DNA of 64,000 bases from an uncultured Saprospiraceae bacterium (lineage in GTDB: Bacteria > Bacteroidota > Bacteroidia > Chitinophagales > Saprospiraceae), in contig CALFWO010000005.1 in the NCBI GenBank assembly GCA_937928045.1, positions 226,726-290,725 of the forward strand, read 5' to 3'. The notes beneath the pieces were generated by a model that searched no databases, was not told the origin of the DNA, and saw nothing but the letters and a program-made list of their open reading frames with translations. Shown in pieces: positions 9,401 to 17,791 of the stretch. A program made the translations under genes and the position numbers. The first letter of the stretch is position 1. Every line of letters begins with the position of its first letter.

Positions 9401-9970
9401 GTTGAAATTCCATACAATGGAATTGATGAAGACTGTGACCCATTGACTTATGACGACGACTTAGATCAAGATGGATTTGTATTGGTTGATGATTGCGATG
9501 ATGAAAACCCAGCTGTAAATTCAAGTCAAAACGAAATTCCTTACAATGCTCTAGATGACGATTGTGATCCTTTGACGCCAGATGATGATTTAGATGGTGA
9601 TGGGTTTCTATTGATTGATGATTGTGATGATGAAAATCCTGATGTAAACCCAGATCAAGATGAAATCGTTGGGAATGGAATTGATGACGATTGTGATGAT
9701 CTAATTGATGAAGTTACTGGGGTGCACCAGTTAGGCGCAGAAAAAGTACTCATCTTCCCAAACCCAACCAATCAATTTGTTTTTATTCAATCCGGCAACG
9801 AGCTGCAATTGAATATTAAATTGCATAACAATATTGGCCAATTGGTCTTTGCGGACGTCAATATTGATCAAATCGATGTTTCTGATTTAGTGCCTGGAGC
9901 ATACCTGTTAACCTTGGAAGATTCATTTTCAGGAGACAGTGTAGTAGAAAAAATAATTGTAATTGATTAA
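6407..9970 (+). CDS. giant secreted YWTD-propeller protein with MopE-type acidic repeats and T9SS domain
   Basis: 1187 residues. The signal peptide (1-22) leads into about 780 residues of low-complexity beta-propeller repeats resembling LDL-receptor YWTD/LY units (for example DPYHNKMYWRNG and RIRSANLDGTNVQTV). Residues 803-1103 are seven tandem 43-residue repeats of the pattern DxDxDGxxxxxDCDD...EIPxNxIDxxCD. This is the putative metal-binding motif seen in MopE-like proteins, with two Cys and many Asp per repeat. The last 80 residues (VLIFPNPTNQFVFIQ ... YLLTLEDSF) form a T9SS type A sorting domain. The protein is probably exported and calcium-stabilised, as a surface or adhesion protein. 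It leads a run of four plus-strand genes, with the next gene starting 10 nt after its stop. Confidence 0.88.
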   Translation: MTRLFVACCFLLFVSTTISFTQTYAWNYFQAGNYIIDYEAKERKHIVPNSGYFTADFEIDTIAQKLMILTNDGVVVQSLDGTFVRYIPLDYFGEERKIKIDPIRRKMYLMVGVRIYVANYDGSGLTELVREDTEYIDDLAIDPYHNKMYWRNGYTLERIRSANLDGTNVQTVFQKEDISDLQFDINSNELYFRDYRDRKIEKLDLKTNTFSTVYSYPNSTDYVANVFLDATNRSIYFQTSTPYNTYKLDLEINHIEKIYDFEHRIDILKAYQGHLFVNINSYQQRRLVDLDLATNEIQVITAREEYLNVFQIDEASERWIGTTPFGSVMSTDMFGNVIKEHLPKGMNTVIDIQLTDDKIIYLDGRHLYSTDYQFGELSLMTTLEELSPTKMTLNPNDNKIYIVSRWAANIYRCNLDGSEYEKFLQLDSIQSRAYPFTDIVFSDYNDKFYLTTREDSLLVQMDENGSNLITLKQGDFNDDLTYLTLDNTGRYLYYRSGKLREIYRLDLETNERIVYASDIPTSISSMYFHPIDQALYGVNGADDLIYKFENGVSTVAYQEDSDVNLASAFAIDQAGNYYAALSLSYEAIRRITPSLSAASSQLKRNYRYGNKVVYDADENELWGVVKPNLAGNIGRPFKLDLDTDEMTHFEEVVFSFDFELIPKDKMVYSIEQGQDRSIIRSNLETGAIDTILYIDQNFVRYTNIFYNDINERIYFSRSDNDIPLQSTDVFGNDLRIENYSGEERTMVASNQSDTTITFLDARSDDRISRWNFITGEYKTYGEAQEEFFKLSWDLIGTYYENIDEDNDGFNFLEDCDDTMSSINPNAVEIPDNDIDENCDGIYEFTDEDGDGVPAYLDCDDQDSLINIYALEIPNNDIDENCDDIILVIDNDNDGFNSDEDCDDFNAAINPGAIEIPNNYVDEDCDDELAGTDDDGDGFFISDDCDDTNPDVNPNMVEIPYNGVDDDCDANTPDDDLDGDGYNMSEECDDTNPNINPDAVEIPYNGIDEDCDPLTYDDDLDQDGFVLVDDCDDENPAVNSSQNEIPYNALDDDCDPLTPDDDLDGDGFLLIDDCDDENPDVNPDQDEIVGNGIDDDCDDLIDEVTGVHQLGAEKVLIFPNPTNQFVFIQSGNELQLNIKLHNNIGQLVFADVNIDQIDVSDLVPGAYLLTLEDSFSGDSVVEKIIVID
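8813..9715 (+). repeat. seven in-frame 129-bp MopE-type metal-binding repeats
   Basis: Seven contiguous units of exactly 43 codons, each with the DCDD (once ECDD) and xxCD cysteines and an EIPxN-like centre (EIVGN in the last). Units 4-7 are closest to one another (YNGxD and TPDD linkers), which suggests recent expansion at the 3' end. Confidence 0.9.
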
Positions 9971-9979
9971 TGTAACACT

Positions 9980-10573
9980 ATGAGGAAATTTCTAGTTGTT
10001 TTATTTCTCGTTTCTTTAGCTTCCGGGTTAAGTGCACAAGAGGCAACGATAAAAGTTATTGATCGAAATATCGGAATAAATTATTTTGGAGAATTAGGCT
10101 TTAGGCCGGGAGTTGAATTAGATTATGGATGGGAACTTTTAAAAGTTCAGAAAGAAAAACAAAAACGAATTTTTGAACGAAGTTTAAGTATGCGGCCGTC
10201 GATTGGTTACTATCATTATGCGAAGTATTCCAACAATTATCTGTTTTCATTAAAGTTTAATTATCAGTTTAAATTTATAAATAAACAAAGTAAAAAGCAT
10301 TTGTTTGTTGAGCCATTTGTTAGATTAGGTTACTTGAGGTATTTTTTTTCCGGAGATGTATTTGAGACCGTTGGAAATGAAATTGAGAAAGTGAATTTCA
10401 GAGGAACCAATTCATTTATTTTTGGAGGGGCATTTGATCTTGGTGGTTATTTGACTAAAAGATTTGACTGGCTCTTAGGGTTCGATTATTTCGCTGAACG
10501 CACAGAGGACAAGCTGCTTTTAAATCGTTTTGTGGCAAAGTTAGGAACCCGTATAAAGTTAAATTTAAAATGA
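9980..10573 (+). CDS. outer-membrane beta-barrel-like protein of unknown function
   Basis: 197 residues with a clear signal peptide (1-19, ending GLSAQ). The rest alternates polar and aromatic residues in short amphipathic strands (SIGYYHYAKYSNNYLFSLKF, FVEPFVRLGYLRYF, WLLGFDYFAERT), as in a small outer-membrane beta barrel. I do not recognise a named family. It begins 10 nt after the giant propeller/MopE protein and overlaps the following hydrolase by 4 bp, so all three are probably co-transcribed. A role in the outer membrane alongside the secreted neighbour is plausible but unproven. Confidence 0.65.
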   Translation: MRKFLVVLFLVSLASGLSAQEATIKVIDRNIGINYFGELGFRPGVELDYGWELLKVQKEKQKRIFERSLSMRPSIGYYHYAKYSNNYLFSLKFNYQFKFINKQSKKHLFVEPFVRLGYLRYFFSGDVFETVGNEIEKVNFRGTNSFIFGGAFDLGGYLTKRFDWLLGFDYFAERTEDKLLLNRFVAKLGTRIKLNLK

Positions 10574-11643
10574 AATACTTAGTCCCCATATTGTTCTTAG
10601 TGTTATTCTCTCAGGGTTGTTCAAACGAAGAGTTATTCATTGAAGATGCTCGTCGAGATTTGTGGTTAATTCACGAAGGGGCCAAATTGCCAATAGTAGT
10701 TGAAGGCAATACCCAATCCAAGGTGTTTGTGATTCTTTTGCACGGAGGTCCTGGTGGGACTGCTCAAGACTATAATGCCGGCGCCAAGCCATTTACGGAT
10801 GTTTTAGAATCGGATTACGCTATGGTGTATTATGATCAAAGAAATGCTGGGCTGGCAGTTGGAGAATGGAATGAAGAAAAATTAACCATTGAACAGCATG
10901 TCGAAGATTTGGATAAAGTAATAGACTTATTGCTCCAAGAGTATGATAATGATATTCAACTATTTTTGGCTGGCCACAGTTGGGGAGGATATCTTGGTAC
11001 AGCTTTTCTCTTGGAATCTGAAAGAGCAGCAAGAGTGCAGGCATGGATAAATATTAATGGCCTTGTTCATAGAAACAGAAACTTGTTTGATGTCATTGAA
11101 AGGGTAGAGCAAATTGGATCAGAACAGATTACTGAAGGTGTAAATGAGGATCAGTGGCAAAGTGTTTTGGAGACCGTGAATTTAGAAAAGGACAGAGGGA
11201 TTGTTCAATATGACGTAGATTCAGAAGATAGTGTTTTTGATTTAATCAGGCAGGCTGAAAATCAAATAGATCGAGACAAGGTTTTAGATAATATTTTTAG
11301 CTCTGAATTTTCTGCCATCTATAATGATAATTATGATCCTTTCAGAATTTTGCAAACAGACACTAAAAGTAGAGATCGGACATTGAGAAGTCAAATGTAT
11401 TTATTTGATTTGATCATTGAAGAGGCAGTTGAAAATATTACGCTTCCAACATTGAATATTTATGGCTATTATGATGTAAACACTCCTTTACAACAAGGGG
11501 AATATTTATTCAATGAAATCGGTACTTTAGATGAAGACAAAAAAATAGTTGTTCTAGGAAAATCTGGTCATTCATCGATGAGAAATGAACCAGTTGAATT
11601 AGCTAATGAGATGATTGAATGGATTGAGAAATATAAACGATAG
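10570..11643 (+). CDS. alpha/beta hydrolase, predicted lipoprotein
   Basis: 357 residues. The hydrophobic N-terminus ends at Cys17 (SQGC), which fits a relaxed Bacteroidota lipobox, so the enzyme is probably membrane-anchored outside the cytoplasm. The oxyanion motif HGGPGG lies near residues 57-62 and the nucleophile elbow GHSWGG gives Ser137. Asp302 in YGYYDVNTP and His334 in KSGHSSM complete a catalytic triad. The HGGPGG plus GHSWGG pairing is typical of the proline iminopeptidase-like branch of the fold, but the substrate cannot be deduced. The ATG overlaps the upstream stop (ATGA), indicating translational coupling. Confidence 0.85.
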   Translation: MKYLVPILFLVLFSQGCSNEELFIEDARRDLWLIHEGAKLPIVVEGNTQSKVFVILLHGGPGGTAQDYNAGAKPFTDVLESDYAMVYYDQRNAGLAVGEWNEEKLTIEQHVEDLDKVIDLLLQEYDNDIQLFLAGHSWGGYLGTAFLLESERAARVQAWININGLVHRNRNLFDVIERVEQIGSEQITEGVNEDQWQSVLETVNLEKDRGIVQYDVDSEDSVFDLIRQAENQIDRDKVLDNIFSSEFSAIYNDNYDPFRILQTDTKSRDRTLRSQMYLFDLIIEEAVENITLPTLNIYGYYDVNTPLQQGEYLFNEIGTLDEDKKIVVLGKSGHSSMRNEPVELANEMIEWIEKYKR

Positions 11644-11696
11644 CAATGTCAAAAAAGCAATTAGAGTTTGAAAGGGAAATTGAAAATTTGGATTGT

Positions 11697-12575
11697 ATGA
11701 AGCGTATAATGAAAAAAGTTTTTTTACCAACCGCAATAGCTACTTTATTTCTTTCATGTGGAGATATAGACACTGTAAAGATTGATGGAAATAAGAAAGT
11801 AGTCCCGTCGCAAAAAGGCAGCGCTTATCAAGCAGTAAATAAAAACACCAAATATGTAGGAACTTCGAAAGGAGTCCTTGATGGAAAGATTATTTTAGAT
11901 TCGAAAGTGCCTTTTTCCACTGTGATGGAATACGATAGTCTGAAGACCTTATTGACAACGATTGTATCTTCAGATAAAATGAAAATTACGACTCATTTTA
12001 ATGCAGAGGGTAAAGAACAGAAATTTACCAACCACGATTCCGGAATATTGAAAGTACTACAAGAGCATAAATACAACAAAAGAGGTGATCTGTTAGAGGA
12101 ATTAAGAATTGACATAAATGAATCACAGTCTGATACAATTCTTTATAAATATAACTATAAGTATAAAAGTAGCTCCAAAGACTATACGATGACAAGAACC
12201 AACAATGGGGATCCGGTCACGAATTATACAGTTAAACATTCGGGAAGTAAGATTTTTAAAACAGAGGAGGCATTTCCCAATGATCGCTTCTATTTAAAAA
12301 GACTATTTGAAACAACTTTGGATGATAATGGAGAACCACTGGAGATAAAGCAGACTTCTATTTATAAAGATGCGTCTGAAACGAAGTATGATACCACAAT
12401 TTCTAGGACTGTTTACGAATACAATTTGGCAGGGAAAGTCATCTCCGAATTGAATTACAATCATGGGCTAAAGCCTAGTAAGATATTGTCAAAATACAAA
12501 GATGATTTGATTAGTGAAAAACAGATAGGCAGTCAAGTCATTCGCTTCAATCATTTAGAACTAGATAATCAGTAA
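11697..12575 (+). CDS. predicted lipoprotein of unknown function
   Basis: The reading frame opens at 11646, but an ATG at 11697 begins a proper lipoprotein signal (MKRIMKKVFL ... LFLSCGD), so I chose it. The earlier ATG would add 17 polar residues before the signal, and 11709 is another option. The mature protein has about 275 residues, is rich in Lys, Thr and Tyr, and contains repeated short strands such as YKYNYKYKSSS and KYDTTISRTVYEYNLAGKV. This recalls the YD-type or toast-rack-like strand repeats of Bacteroidota surface lipoproteins. No named domain is recognised. It is the last gene of the four-gene run starting at 6407. Confidence 0.7.
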   Translation: MKRIMKKVFLPTAIATLFLSCGDIDTVKIDGNKKVVPSQKGSAYQAVNKNTKYVGTSKGVLDGKIILDSKVPFSTVMEYDSLKTLLTTIVSSDKMKITTHFNAEGKEQKFTNHDSGILKVLQEHKYNKRGDLLEELRIDINESQSDTILYKYNYKYKSSSKDYTMTRTNNGDPVTNYTVKHSGSKIFKTEEAFPNDRFYLKRLFETTLDDNGEPLEIKQTSIYKDASETKYDTTISRTVYEYNLAGKVISELNYNHGLKPSKILSKYKDDLISEKQIGSQVIRFNHLELDNQ

Positions 12576-12876
12576 AAGCTGAGTGCTTAATATATAATTG
12601 AAATCTGTTTGTTCAATATAAAGGTTGCTACAAATTTATATTTCTGTGAACGAATTAATCTTAGACTTTTCATCAAGAATAGTGAACTCAGTCAATATTC
12701 ATTTGATGAGCTAAGTCGCTGTCTTCCAAAGAATAATTGTGCGATTGTCAAACTAAATACCAGTTCGTTTGTATTATTCTTGACATTCTGAAGGTTAAAG
12801 ATTTTTCGGGAAAATGTAAATACTATATTTGAGAAGTCAGTTAAATTAAGTTATAGAACAAAATAAAAAATACAAC
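12576..12876 (+). other. intergenic stretch without a credible gene
   Basis: About 300 AT-rich bases between the lipoprotein gene and the Kelch protein gene. The only open frame (about 60 codons from 12609) has an atypical start, no family resemblance and an unlikely composition. The only recognisable element is the promoter motif at 12824-12831. Confidence 0.6.
12824..12831 (+). promoter_or_regulatory. candidate -7 promoter element
   Basis: TATATTTG matches TAnnTTTG exactly and lies 45 nt before the ATG of the Kelch/GEVED protein, a normal distance for a Bacteroidota promoter. The -33 element is not clear. Confidence 0.5.
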
Positions 12877-14769
12877 ATGAGAATTCTTTTAGTCATTCTT
12901 GTGGGCATACTTTCCAGCTCCATTGGAAATGCTCAATGGACACAACTCAATGATGCCCCGTTCGTTGCTCACCATACGAACGGTTTCGGCATTAATGGAA
13001 AAGGCTACCTTATAAAGGGTCTCCCAGATCAAAATGGCGGAGTTAGTCAAAATGAATTTTGGGAATATGATCCTGTTTCGGATGCTTGGACTCAGATGGG
13101 TTTTGTACCTGGTCCAGCACGAAGTTTTTCTATCGGAGATGATATGAATGGGAAGTATTACTTTGGTTTTGGAAATGAAAGAAATGACTTGTGGGAATAT
13201 GATCCTGTGACGAATGAGTTTAAAGAACTGGCATCTTGTCCGTGTGAAGTGAGAGCTCACCCAGCTTTTGTGGCACATAATGAAAAGATATATATGGGGT
13301 CTGGATCAGGAAACAACGGAGATTTGAGAGATTGGTGGGTTTATGACTTTGCTACCGATTCTTGGTCTCAAAAAGCAAATATTCCTGGTCCAAATCGACA
13401 CCATCCATTTCAATTTGGGATAGATAATGCCATATATGTTGGTGGTGGTCACATTTCTAATTGGCTGAGATACGATATTCCAACTGAAACTTGGATGGAA
13501 ATAAATGATTTTCCACAAGGAAGAGTAGCGGGTACACAATTTAGTTATAAAGGAAAAGGATTTACACTTTCTGGGGATAATGCACAGCACGCCACGATTC
13601 CCGACAATCAGTTCTTAGTTTATTACCCCGAACTAGACGAGTGGCATGAGCTTCCGTTTGAGGATGAAATGCACCGTTGGGCACCTTCCTCGTTTATCAT
13701 TGAGGACAAATTGTATTATTTCGGAGGCTTTTCTTCAGTAGGTAATAATGATAGTAATATGTGGTCTTTTGATTTGAATTTCACCGATTGCCTTCAACCA
13801 ACTGAGGTTAATAGTGCGAGCATCACAGCAAATTCTGCGAATATTTTGTGGTCGATTAGCCCAACTGGAACAATTGACAGATTACAATATAGGATTAAAG
13901 GAACCACGGATTGGACTGAAATTGCGGATCCTCAGACACCTCAACTATTAAATGATTTAGAATCTTGTACCGAATACGAATATAGGATTAATTCAAATTG
14001 TGGACCTGATGCCAGTGCTTTTTCAGAGATTGGAACCTTTCTAACAATTGGTTGTGGAACTTGTACGGATGCAGATTATTGTGATGTCCAAAGTATATTT
14101 GCAGCGCAAAATTGTTACATAGAATCAGTGAGTTTTGGAGACTATGAAAATGTTTCTGGCAACAATAGTGGATATAGAACTTTTATTTCTCCAACTGATA
14201 TTGAAGTGAATATAGGAGAAACGCTTGAATTAGAAGTTACTCCTGGATTTATTGGTTTTAATGTAATTGCGAATGTTAAAGTTTGGATTGATCTAAATGC
14301 AGATGGTGAATTTTCTGACGAAGAGTTGGTCTCAACGGGAACAGGGTTTACTGGAACACATTCCGATGAAATATTGATTGATGATAGTGCTCAGCCTGGT
14401 TTGTCTAGAATTAGAGTAGTTGCCAATAATACTTTTATCGGTGGGGCTTGTGGAGGAGGTAACTTATTGACAGGAGAAGCTGAAGATTATTGTATTCAGA
14501 TAAACGATCAAAATACGTCTAGTAAGGATGTTTTAGCTAACAGTCCTTTTTCTGTTTTTCCTAATCCAGTTCAAGACCAGATTGTTATAGAAGGAATAAA
14601 GGATTTAGATATCCAAGAAATAAGAATCTTAGACATTAATGGTAAATTAATGTACCGCGATGTTCAAGGATTCCAAGGTATTAATGTGAGTTCTTTTTCA
14701 AATGGTACTTATTTGATTCAGGTAATTTCAAACGAAAATACATACACTGAAAAGGTGGTAAAACAATAA
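12877..14769 (+). CDS. secreted Kelch-repeat/GEVED-domain protein with T9SS sorting domain
   Basis: 630 residues. The signal peptide (1-19) is followed by five or six Kelch-type repeats (about 20-300), recognisable by units such as FWEYDPVSDAWTQMG, LWEYDPVTNEF, WWVYDFATDSWSQ and KLYYFGG. A fibronectin type III-like module (about 308-390) begins at CLQPTEVNSASITANSANI. A Cys-rich GEVED-like segment (about 400-540) contains NVKVWIDLNADGEFSDEELV and LTGEAEDYCI. Residues 555-630 (FSVFPNPVQDQIVIEG ... NGTYLIQVIS) form a T9SS type A sorting domain. The protein is predicted to be exported; binding partners are unknown. It has its own promoter and a strong terminator, so it is a monocistronic unit. 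Confidence 0.9.
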   Translation: MRILLVILVGILSSSIGNAQWTQLNDAPFVAHHTNGFGINGKGYLIKGLPDQNGGVSQNEFWEYDPVSDAWTQMGFVPGPARSFSIGDDMNGKYYFGFGNERNDLWEYDPVTNEFKELASCPCEVRAHPAFVAHNEKIYMGSGSGNNGDLRDWWVYDFATDSWSQKANIPGPNRHHPFQFGIDNAIYVGGGHISNWLRYDIPTETWMEINDFPQGRVAGTQFSYKGKGFTLSGDNAQHATIPDNQFLVYYPELDEWHELPFEDEMHRWAPSSFIIEDKLYYFGGFSSVGNNDSNMWSFDLNFTDCLQPTEVNSASITANSANILWSISPTGTIDRLQYRIKGTTDWTEIADPQTPQLLNDLESCTEYEYRINSNCGPDASAFSEIGTFLTIGCGTCTDADYCDVQSIFAAQNCYIESVSFGDYENVSGNNSGYRTFISPTDIEVNIGETLELEVTPGFIGFNVIANVKVWIDLNADGEFSDEELVSTGTGFTGTHSDEILIDDSAQPGLSRIRVVANNTFIGGACGGGNLLTGEAEDYCIQINDQNTSSKDVLANSPFSVFPNPVQDQIVIEGIKDLDIQEIRILDINGKLMYRDVQGFQGINVSSFSNGTYLIQVISNENTYTEKVVKQ

Positions 14770-14790
14770 TATTATTTTAAATCAGTTCTT

Positions 14791-14827
14791 AAAAGTCCTT
14801 TGCTTGATTGATAGCAAAGGACTTTTT
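14791..14827 (+). terminator. strong intrinsic terminator
   Basis: AAAAGTCCTTTGCT pairs perfectly with AGCAAAGGACTTTT around an 8-nt loop, followed by a T tract. It lies 22 nt after the Kelch/GEVED gene. Confidence 0.92.
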
Positions 14828-14903
14828 TGTTTAGTTTAAATACCAAACTTTTTCATCTACTAACTATATTTAGTATCTTTCTAATAGAAGTAATTCAAAT
14901 TAA

Positions 14904-15632
14904 ATGGAAGAATTAAAGGAAGACTATCCCTCTAAATATTTGGATCTCAATGCAAAGAAGGAAAGAAAATTTCAGCGTATTGCTTGTCCTTCTTGTGCAT
15001 CGGATATTCCCGCGGTTGACTTAAATATTAATGACAAAATTGCAAAGTGTGGAAGTTGTAATGCTGTTTTTTCTTTCGAAGAGAATATTTTGTCCATGCT
15101 TCAGGAAAAACCCAAACAGGAGCTAATTCGACCCGAAGGCATCGAAATATTTTACTTCAAAGACGAAATGGATGTAACTATTGATCAGCCAATTCTTTGG
15201 TGGGAGAATATACTTATAATGACGGCACCTGTTTTTGCTTTTTTATTTACACTTGTTTTTTTCAAAGGTAAAATTGCTTTAGCCGTTCCTGCAGTATTAT
15301 GGGGGCTAACCGTTTTAATCTCGGCCTTGTTGTTGTTTAGAAAAAAGCAAAAAATATTTATTCAGCTAGATGAAGATGAATTGACCATTAAATGGCGCCC
15401 TAAAAAACTGATTAAGGATCGAAGATACGCTTCTCGAGATATTGATCAGCTTTATGTAACAAAGGGAATGGAGAATTTTATGCTAAAAATGATTATCGAT
15501 ACAGATCAGGGACAAAAGCATGTTTCATTGGTGAGTGGTATAACCAGCATTTCGAAAGTGAAATTTCTGGAGCAGGAATTCGAAAAACACCTAGGAATTA
15601 AAAACAGAAAGGTGCCAGAAGAATTGTCTTAA
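14904..15632 (+). CDS. zinc-ribbon membrane protein of unknown function
   Basis: 242 residues. A zinc ribbon at residues 28-52 (CPSC ... CGSC) resembles the MJ0042-type ribbon found in many uncharacterised membrane proteins. Two hydrophobic helices follow (about 104-121 and 124-145), separated by a very short turn. A cytosolic tail of about 95 residues contains LDEDELTIKWRPKKLIKDRRY, a pleckstrin-like strand pattern. The function is unknown. The stop overlaps the end of the convergent DUF1761 gene by 4 bp. Confidence 0.7.
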   Translation: MEELKEDYPSKYLDLNAKKERKFQRIACPSCASDIPAVDLNINDKIAKCGSCNAVFSFEENILSMLQEKPKQELIRPEGIEIFYFKDEMDVTIDQPILWWENILIMTAPVFAFLFTLVFFKGKIALAVPAVLWGLTVLISALLLFRKKQKIFIQLDEDELTIKWRPKKLIKDRRYASRDIDQLYVTKGMENFMLKMIIDTDQGQKHVSLVSGITSISKVKFLEQEFEKHLGIKNRKVPEELS

Positions 15633-16111
15633 ACAAATTCGGCAATCAATCCGCCTACTATCGCGCTGGTAATAAGCCAGAATGAAAAATGATAAATCAA
15701 ATACCTTTTGCTTTTTTGATCCAAAATGGCCGTAATACCAAGAAAAGGCAATGCAAATATTAATGCATTTATAACTCCATGTAGAACGCCATGACCAAAA
15801 TGACGATGTTTGTCCCCGTATTTTCCTAAGAATTCGGAAACAATGTTTTTGGCTTCATCACTTCCCAACATAATATCGGTAAAAAATAATTCGTAGAAAC
15901 CAAGTTGATGAATAACTGTATTGATGTATCCATATACCAAGGCAAAAGATAATACAAAGCAGAATATTATTTGCGGGAGACTTAGTTTGCTAGGATGGAT
16001 AAATGATTCCCCAGACCATTTGCGAATCCCAGATTTTGGGTGGTACCAGAATAAGCCTAGGATCATAGGAACAAATGAAATTAGAAAAAAGGCGAAGTAG
16101 TTTAAGTCCAT
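15629..16111 (-). CDS. DUF1761 family membrane protein
   Basis: 160 residues with four predicted membrane helices (about 5-22, 47-66, 108-128, 136-156). The N-terminus FLISFVPMILGLFWYHPKSG, with a Gly-x-x-Trp-Tyr-x-Pro motif after the first helix, is the hallmark of DUF1761. A His-rich turn (DKHRHFGHGVLHG) precedes helix three. The role of the family is unknown. It is the last of three closely spaced minus-strand genes (glycerate kinase, RidA-like, DUF1761; gaps of 24 and 46 nt), so co-transcription is likely. It converges with the zinc-ribbon gene. Confidence 0.72.
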   Translation of the reverse strand: MDLNYFAFFLISFVPMILGLFWYHPKSGIRKWSGESFIHPSKLSLPQIIFCFVLSFALVYGYINTVIHQLGFYELFFTDIMLGSDEAKNIVSEFLGKYGDKHRHFGHGVLHGVINALIFALPFLGITAILDQKSKRYLIYHFSFWLITSAIVGGLIAEFV

Positions 16112-16157
16112 AATGATGATTCATTTTGTTGAAGATCAATTCCTGTTAATGATCGAT

Positions 16158-16541
16158 TTATACTCTTTTAAGTGCGGTGACTTCAATCTCTATTTTCATT
16201 TGACGGTTCGCCAGTCCTGCAGAAATCATTGTAGCTGCTGGTCTGATATTCCCAAAATATTTTCTCAACACCGGCCAGCACTTTTCAAAATCTGTTGCTT
16301 CCGGAACAATGTATAGTACCCGAACAGTGTCTTCTAGTGAAGCACCAGCTTTTGACAAAGCCTCTACAATATTCTTCATGCATTGTTCAGTCTGTTCTAC
16401 TATGTCATCAGAAATGGTCATGTTATTATAGTCATAACCAGTCGTTCCTGATACAAATATTGATCGACCGTCAACAACGGCTCGAGAGTAACCTATCGAT
16501 TCTTCAAAGGTGGAACCTGAGGAAAATAATTTTCTATTCAT
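16158..16541 (-). CDS. RidA/YjgF family protein
   Basis: 127 residues, the usual length of a RidA subunit. IFVSGTTGYD near residue 30, a central ALSKAGASLEDTVRVLYIV, and the C-terminal RPAATMISAGLANRQMKIEI are family signatures. The Arg of RPAAT corresponds to the residue that binds the carboxylate of imine/enamine intermediates in active RidA enzymes, and the Glu of the IEIE segment is kept. Enamine/imine deaminase activity is therefore possible, although this looks like one of the Rid subfamilies rather than canonical RidA. The gene lies 24 nt downstream of the glycerate kinase gene, in the same orientation. Confidence 0.88.
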   Translation of the reverse strand: MNRKLFSSGSTFEESIGYSRAVVDGRSIFVSGTTGYDYNNMTISDDIVEQTEQCMKNIVEALSKAGASLEDTVRVLYIVPEATDFEKCWPVLRKYFGNIRPAATMISAGLANRQMKIEIEVTALKRV

Positions 16542-16565
16542 GTTACAATTTATAAATATTAAATC

Positions 16566-17657
16566 TCAAATTAATTGAGCCAAACTTGTTAAATGTTTAG
16601 CCGCATTTTTGAAAGCATCTTCTGTATCGACCAACGAAACAATTTCTAGGACACTGTGAATATTATTATGCTGGATTACTGACGGAGTCAATTCGTTTTT
16701 CCCAACTAAGACGACATGTTTTTTAGAATACTTTGTACAAATATTTGCAATCTCACCAACAACTTTTCCATTTAAGGATTGGTTATCTAACTTGCCTTCG
16801 CCGGAGATAATAAGATCTGCCTGTTTTACTTTTTCACTAATATTCGTCAGTTCTGCGAATGTCTTAAATCCGTTTTTGATTTGACCATTCAACATACCAT
16901 GCAAACCTGCGGCTATTCCTCCGGCAGCTCCGCCACCTGGAATATCGCCTATGGACTTTCCAAAGAATTCCTCAATTTTTGAAGCAATGTTAATCAGTCC
17001 GGCATCTAATAATTCCACGGCAGACTCGTCTGCTCCTTTTTGTTTTGCATAAACATAAGCAGCTCCAGTTGGACCGTACATCGGATTTTTCACATCACAT
17101 AGAATATCCAGTTCAAAGGTTTGGAGATTATTGGGTGCGACAATTTTTTCTATGGCCACTAAATTTTTCCCTTCAGTTGTAATCAGTTCATTTTTGGAAT
17201 CATAAAATTTATAGTCCAATGCAGCTGCAATTCCTAATCCAGCATCATTTGTACTTGAGCCACCAAGCATCAAGACAATTTTTTCAGCTCCCCGATCGAG
17301 GGCATTTTTAAGAATTAGGCCAGTTCCATAAGTAGTGGTGTATAATGGATTGCGTTGTGATGTTTTAATCTTTTCTAGGCCAGACGCCGCAGCCAATTCT
17401 ATATAAGCGGTCTTGTCGCATAAAAAATATTCGGCCATTAATGGATCGCCAAGAGCATTTTTAGTACTTACAGTTATAGTTTCCCCGGAAAGGTATTTTT
17501 GAATGATGTCTAGAGAACCTTCACCACCATCAGCCATCGGATTTGAAATGATAGTTGCATTTGGATATTTCTTTAAAAGGCCAGTAACTATAGCTTGAAC
17601 CGCTTTGGGAGCACTAATGGAGCCTTTAAATTTGTCAGTAGCAACTAAAATTGTCAT
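16566..17657 (-). CDS. glxK: glycerate kinase (GlxK/GarK family)
   Basis: Glycerate 2-kinase family enzyme of 363 residues that phosphorylates D-glycerate with ATP, feeding photorespiratory-type glyoxylate or glucarate breakdown into glycolysis. The start DKFKGSISAPKAVQAI, then NPMADGGEGSLDII near residue 40, GGSSTNDAGLG near 130, GGAAGGIAAGL near 245 and ISGEGKLDNQSLNGK near 285 are all family hallmarks. The frame can be opened at a TTG two codons earlier, but the ATG at 17657 gives the canonical MTILVATDKFKG start. It leads the glycerate kinase/RidA/DUF1761 cluster. No other glyoxylate gene is nearby. Confidence 0.95.
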   Translation of the reverse strand: MTILVATDKFKGSISAPKAVQAIVTGLLKKYPNATIISNPMADGGEGSLDIIQKYLSGETITVSTKNALGDPLMAEYFLCDKTAYIELAAASGLEKIKTSQRNPLYTTTYGTGLILKNALDRGAEKIVLMLGGSSTNDAGLGIAAALDYKFYDSKNELITTEGKNLVAIEKIVAPNNLQTFELDILCDVKNPMYGPTGAAYVYAKQKGADESAVELLDAGLINIASKIEEFFGKSIGDIPGGGAAGGIAAGLHGMLNGQIKNGFKTFAELTNISEKVKQADLIISGEGKLDNQSLNGKVVGEIANICTKYSKKHVVLVGKNELTPSVIQHNNIHSVLEIVSLVDTEDAFKNAAKHLTSLAQLI

Positions 17658-17703
17658 GTTCAAAAATAGTGGAAAGGAAAGACTTCCTTGGCTAATAAGC
17701 CAT

Positions 17704-17711
17704 TATATTTG
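17704..17711 (+). promoter_or_regulatory. candidate -7 promoter element
   Basis: TATATTTG, an exact TAnnTTTG match, lies 80 nt before the lipoprotein ATG at 17792 and just upstream of the divergent glxK gene. It would leave a leader of about 75 nt. Confidence 0.45.
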
Positions 17712-17791
17712 CGAAAGATTAGGATTGGTCTTTTTGAAGCCACGATTTGAATCTTATGCTCGTTATTACATTAGAACATTGAAAAGAAAAG

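Noticed and set aside
12609-12791. 60-codon open frame between the lipoprotein and Kelch genes
   Set aside because: Atypical start, no family resemblance, unlikely amino-acid composition, and it lies in an otherwise promoter-containing spacer.
16113-16555. plus-strand frames opposite the RidA-like gene
   Set aside because: Unlikely composition (Cys- and His-rich); the opposite strand carries a convincing RidA-family protein.
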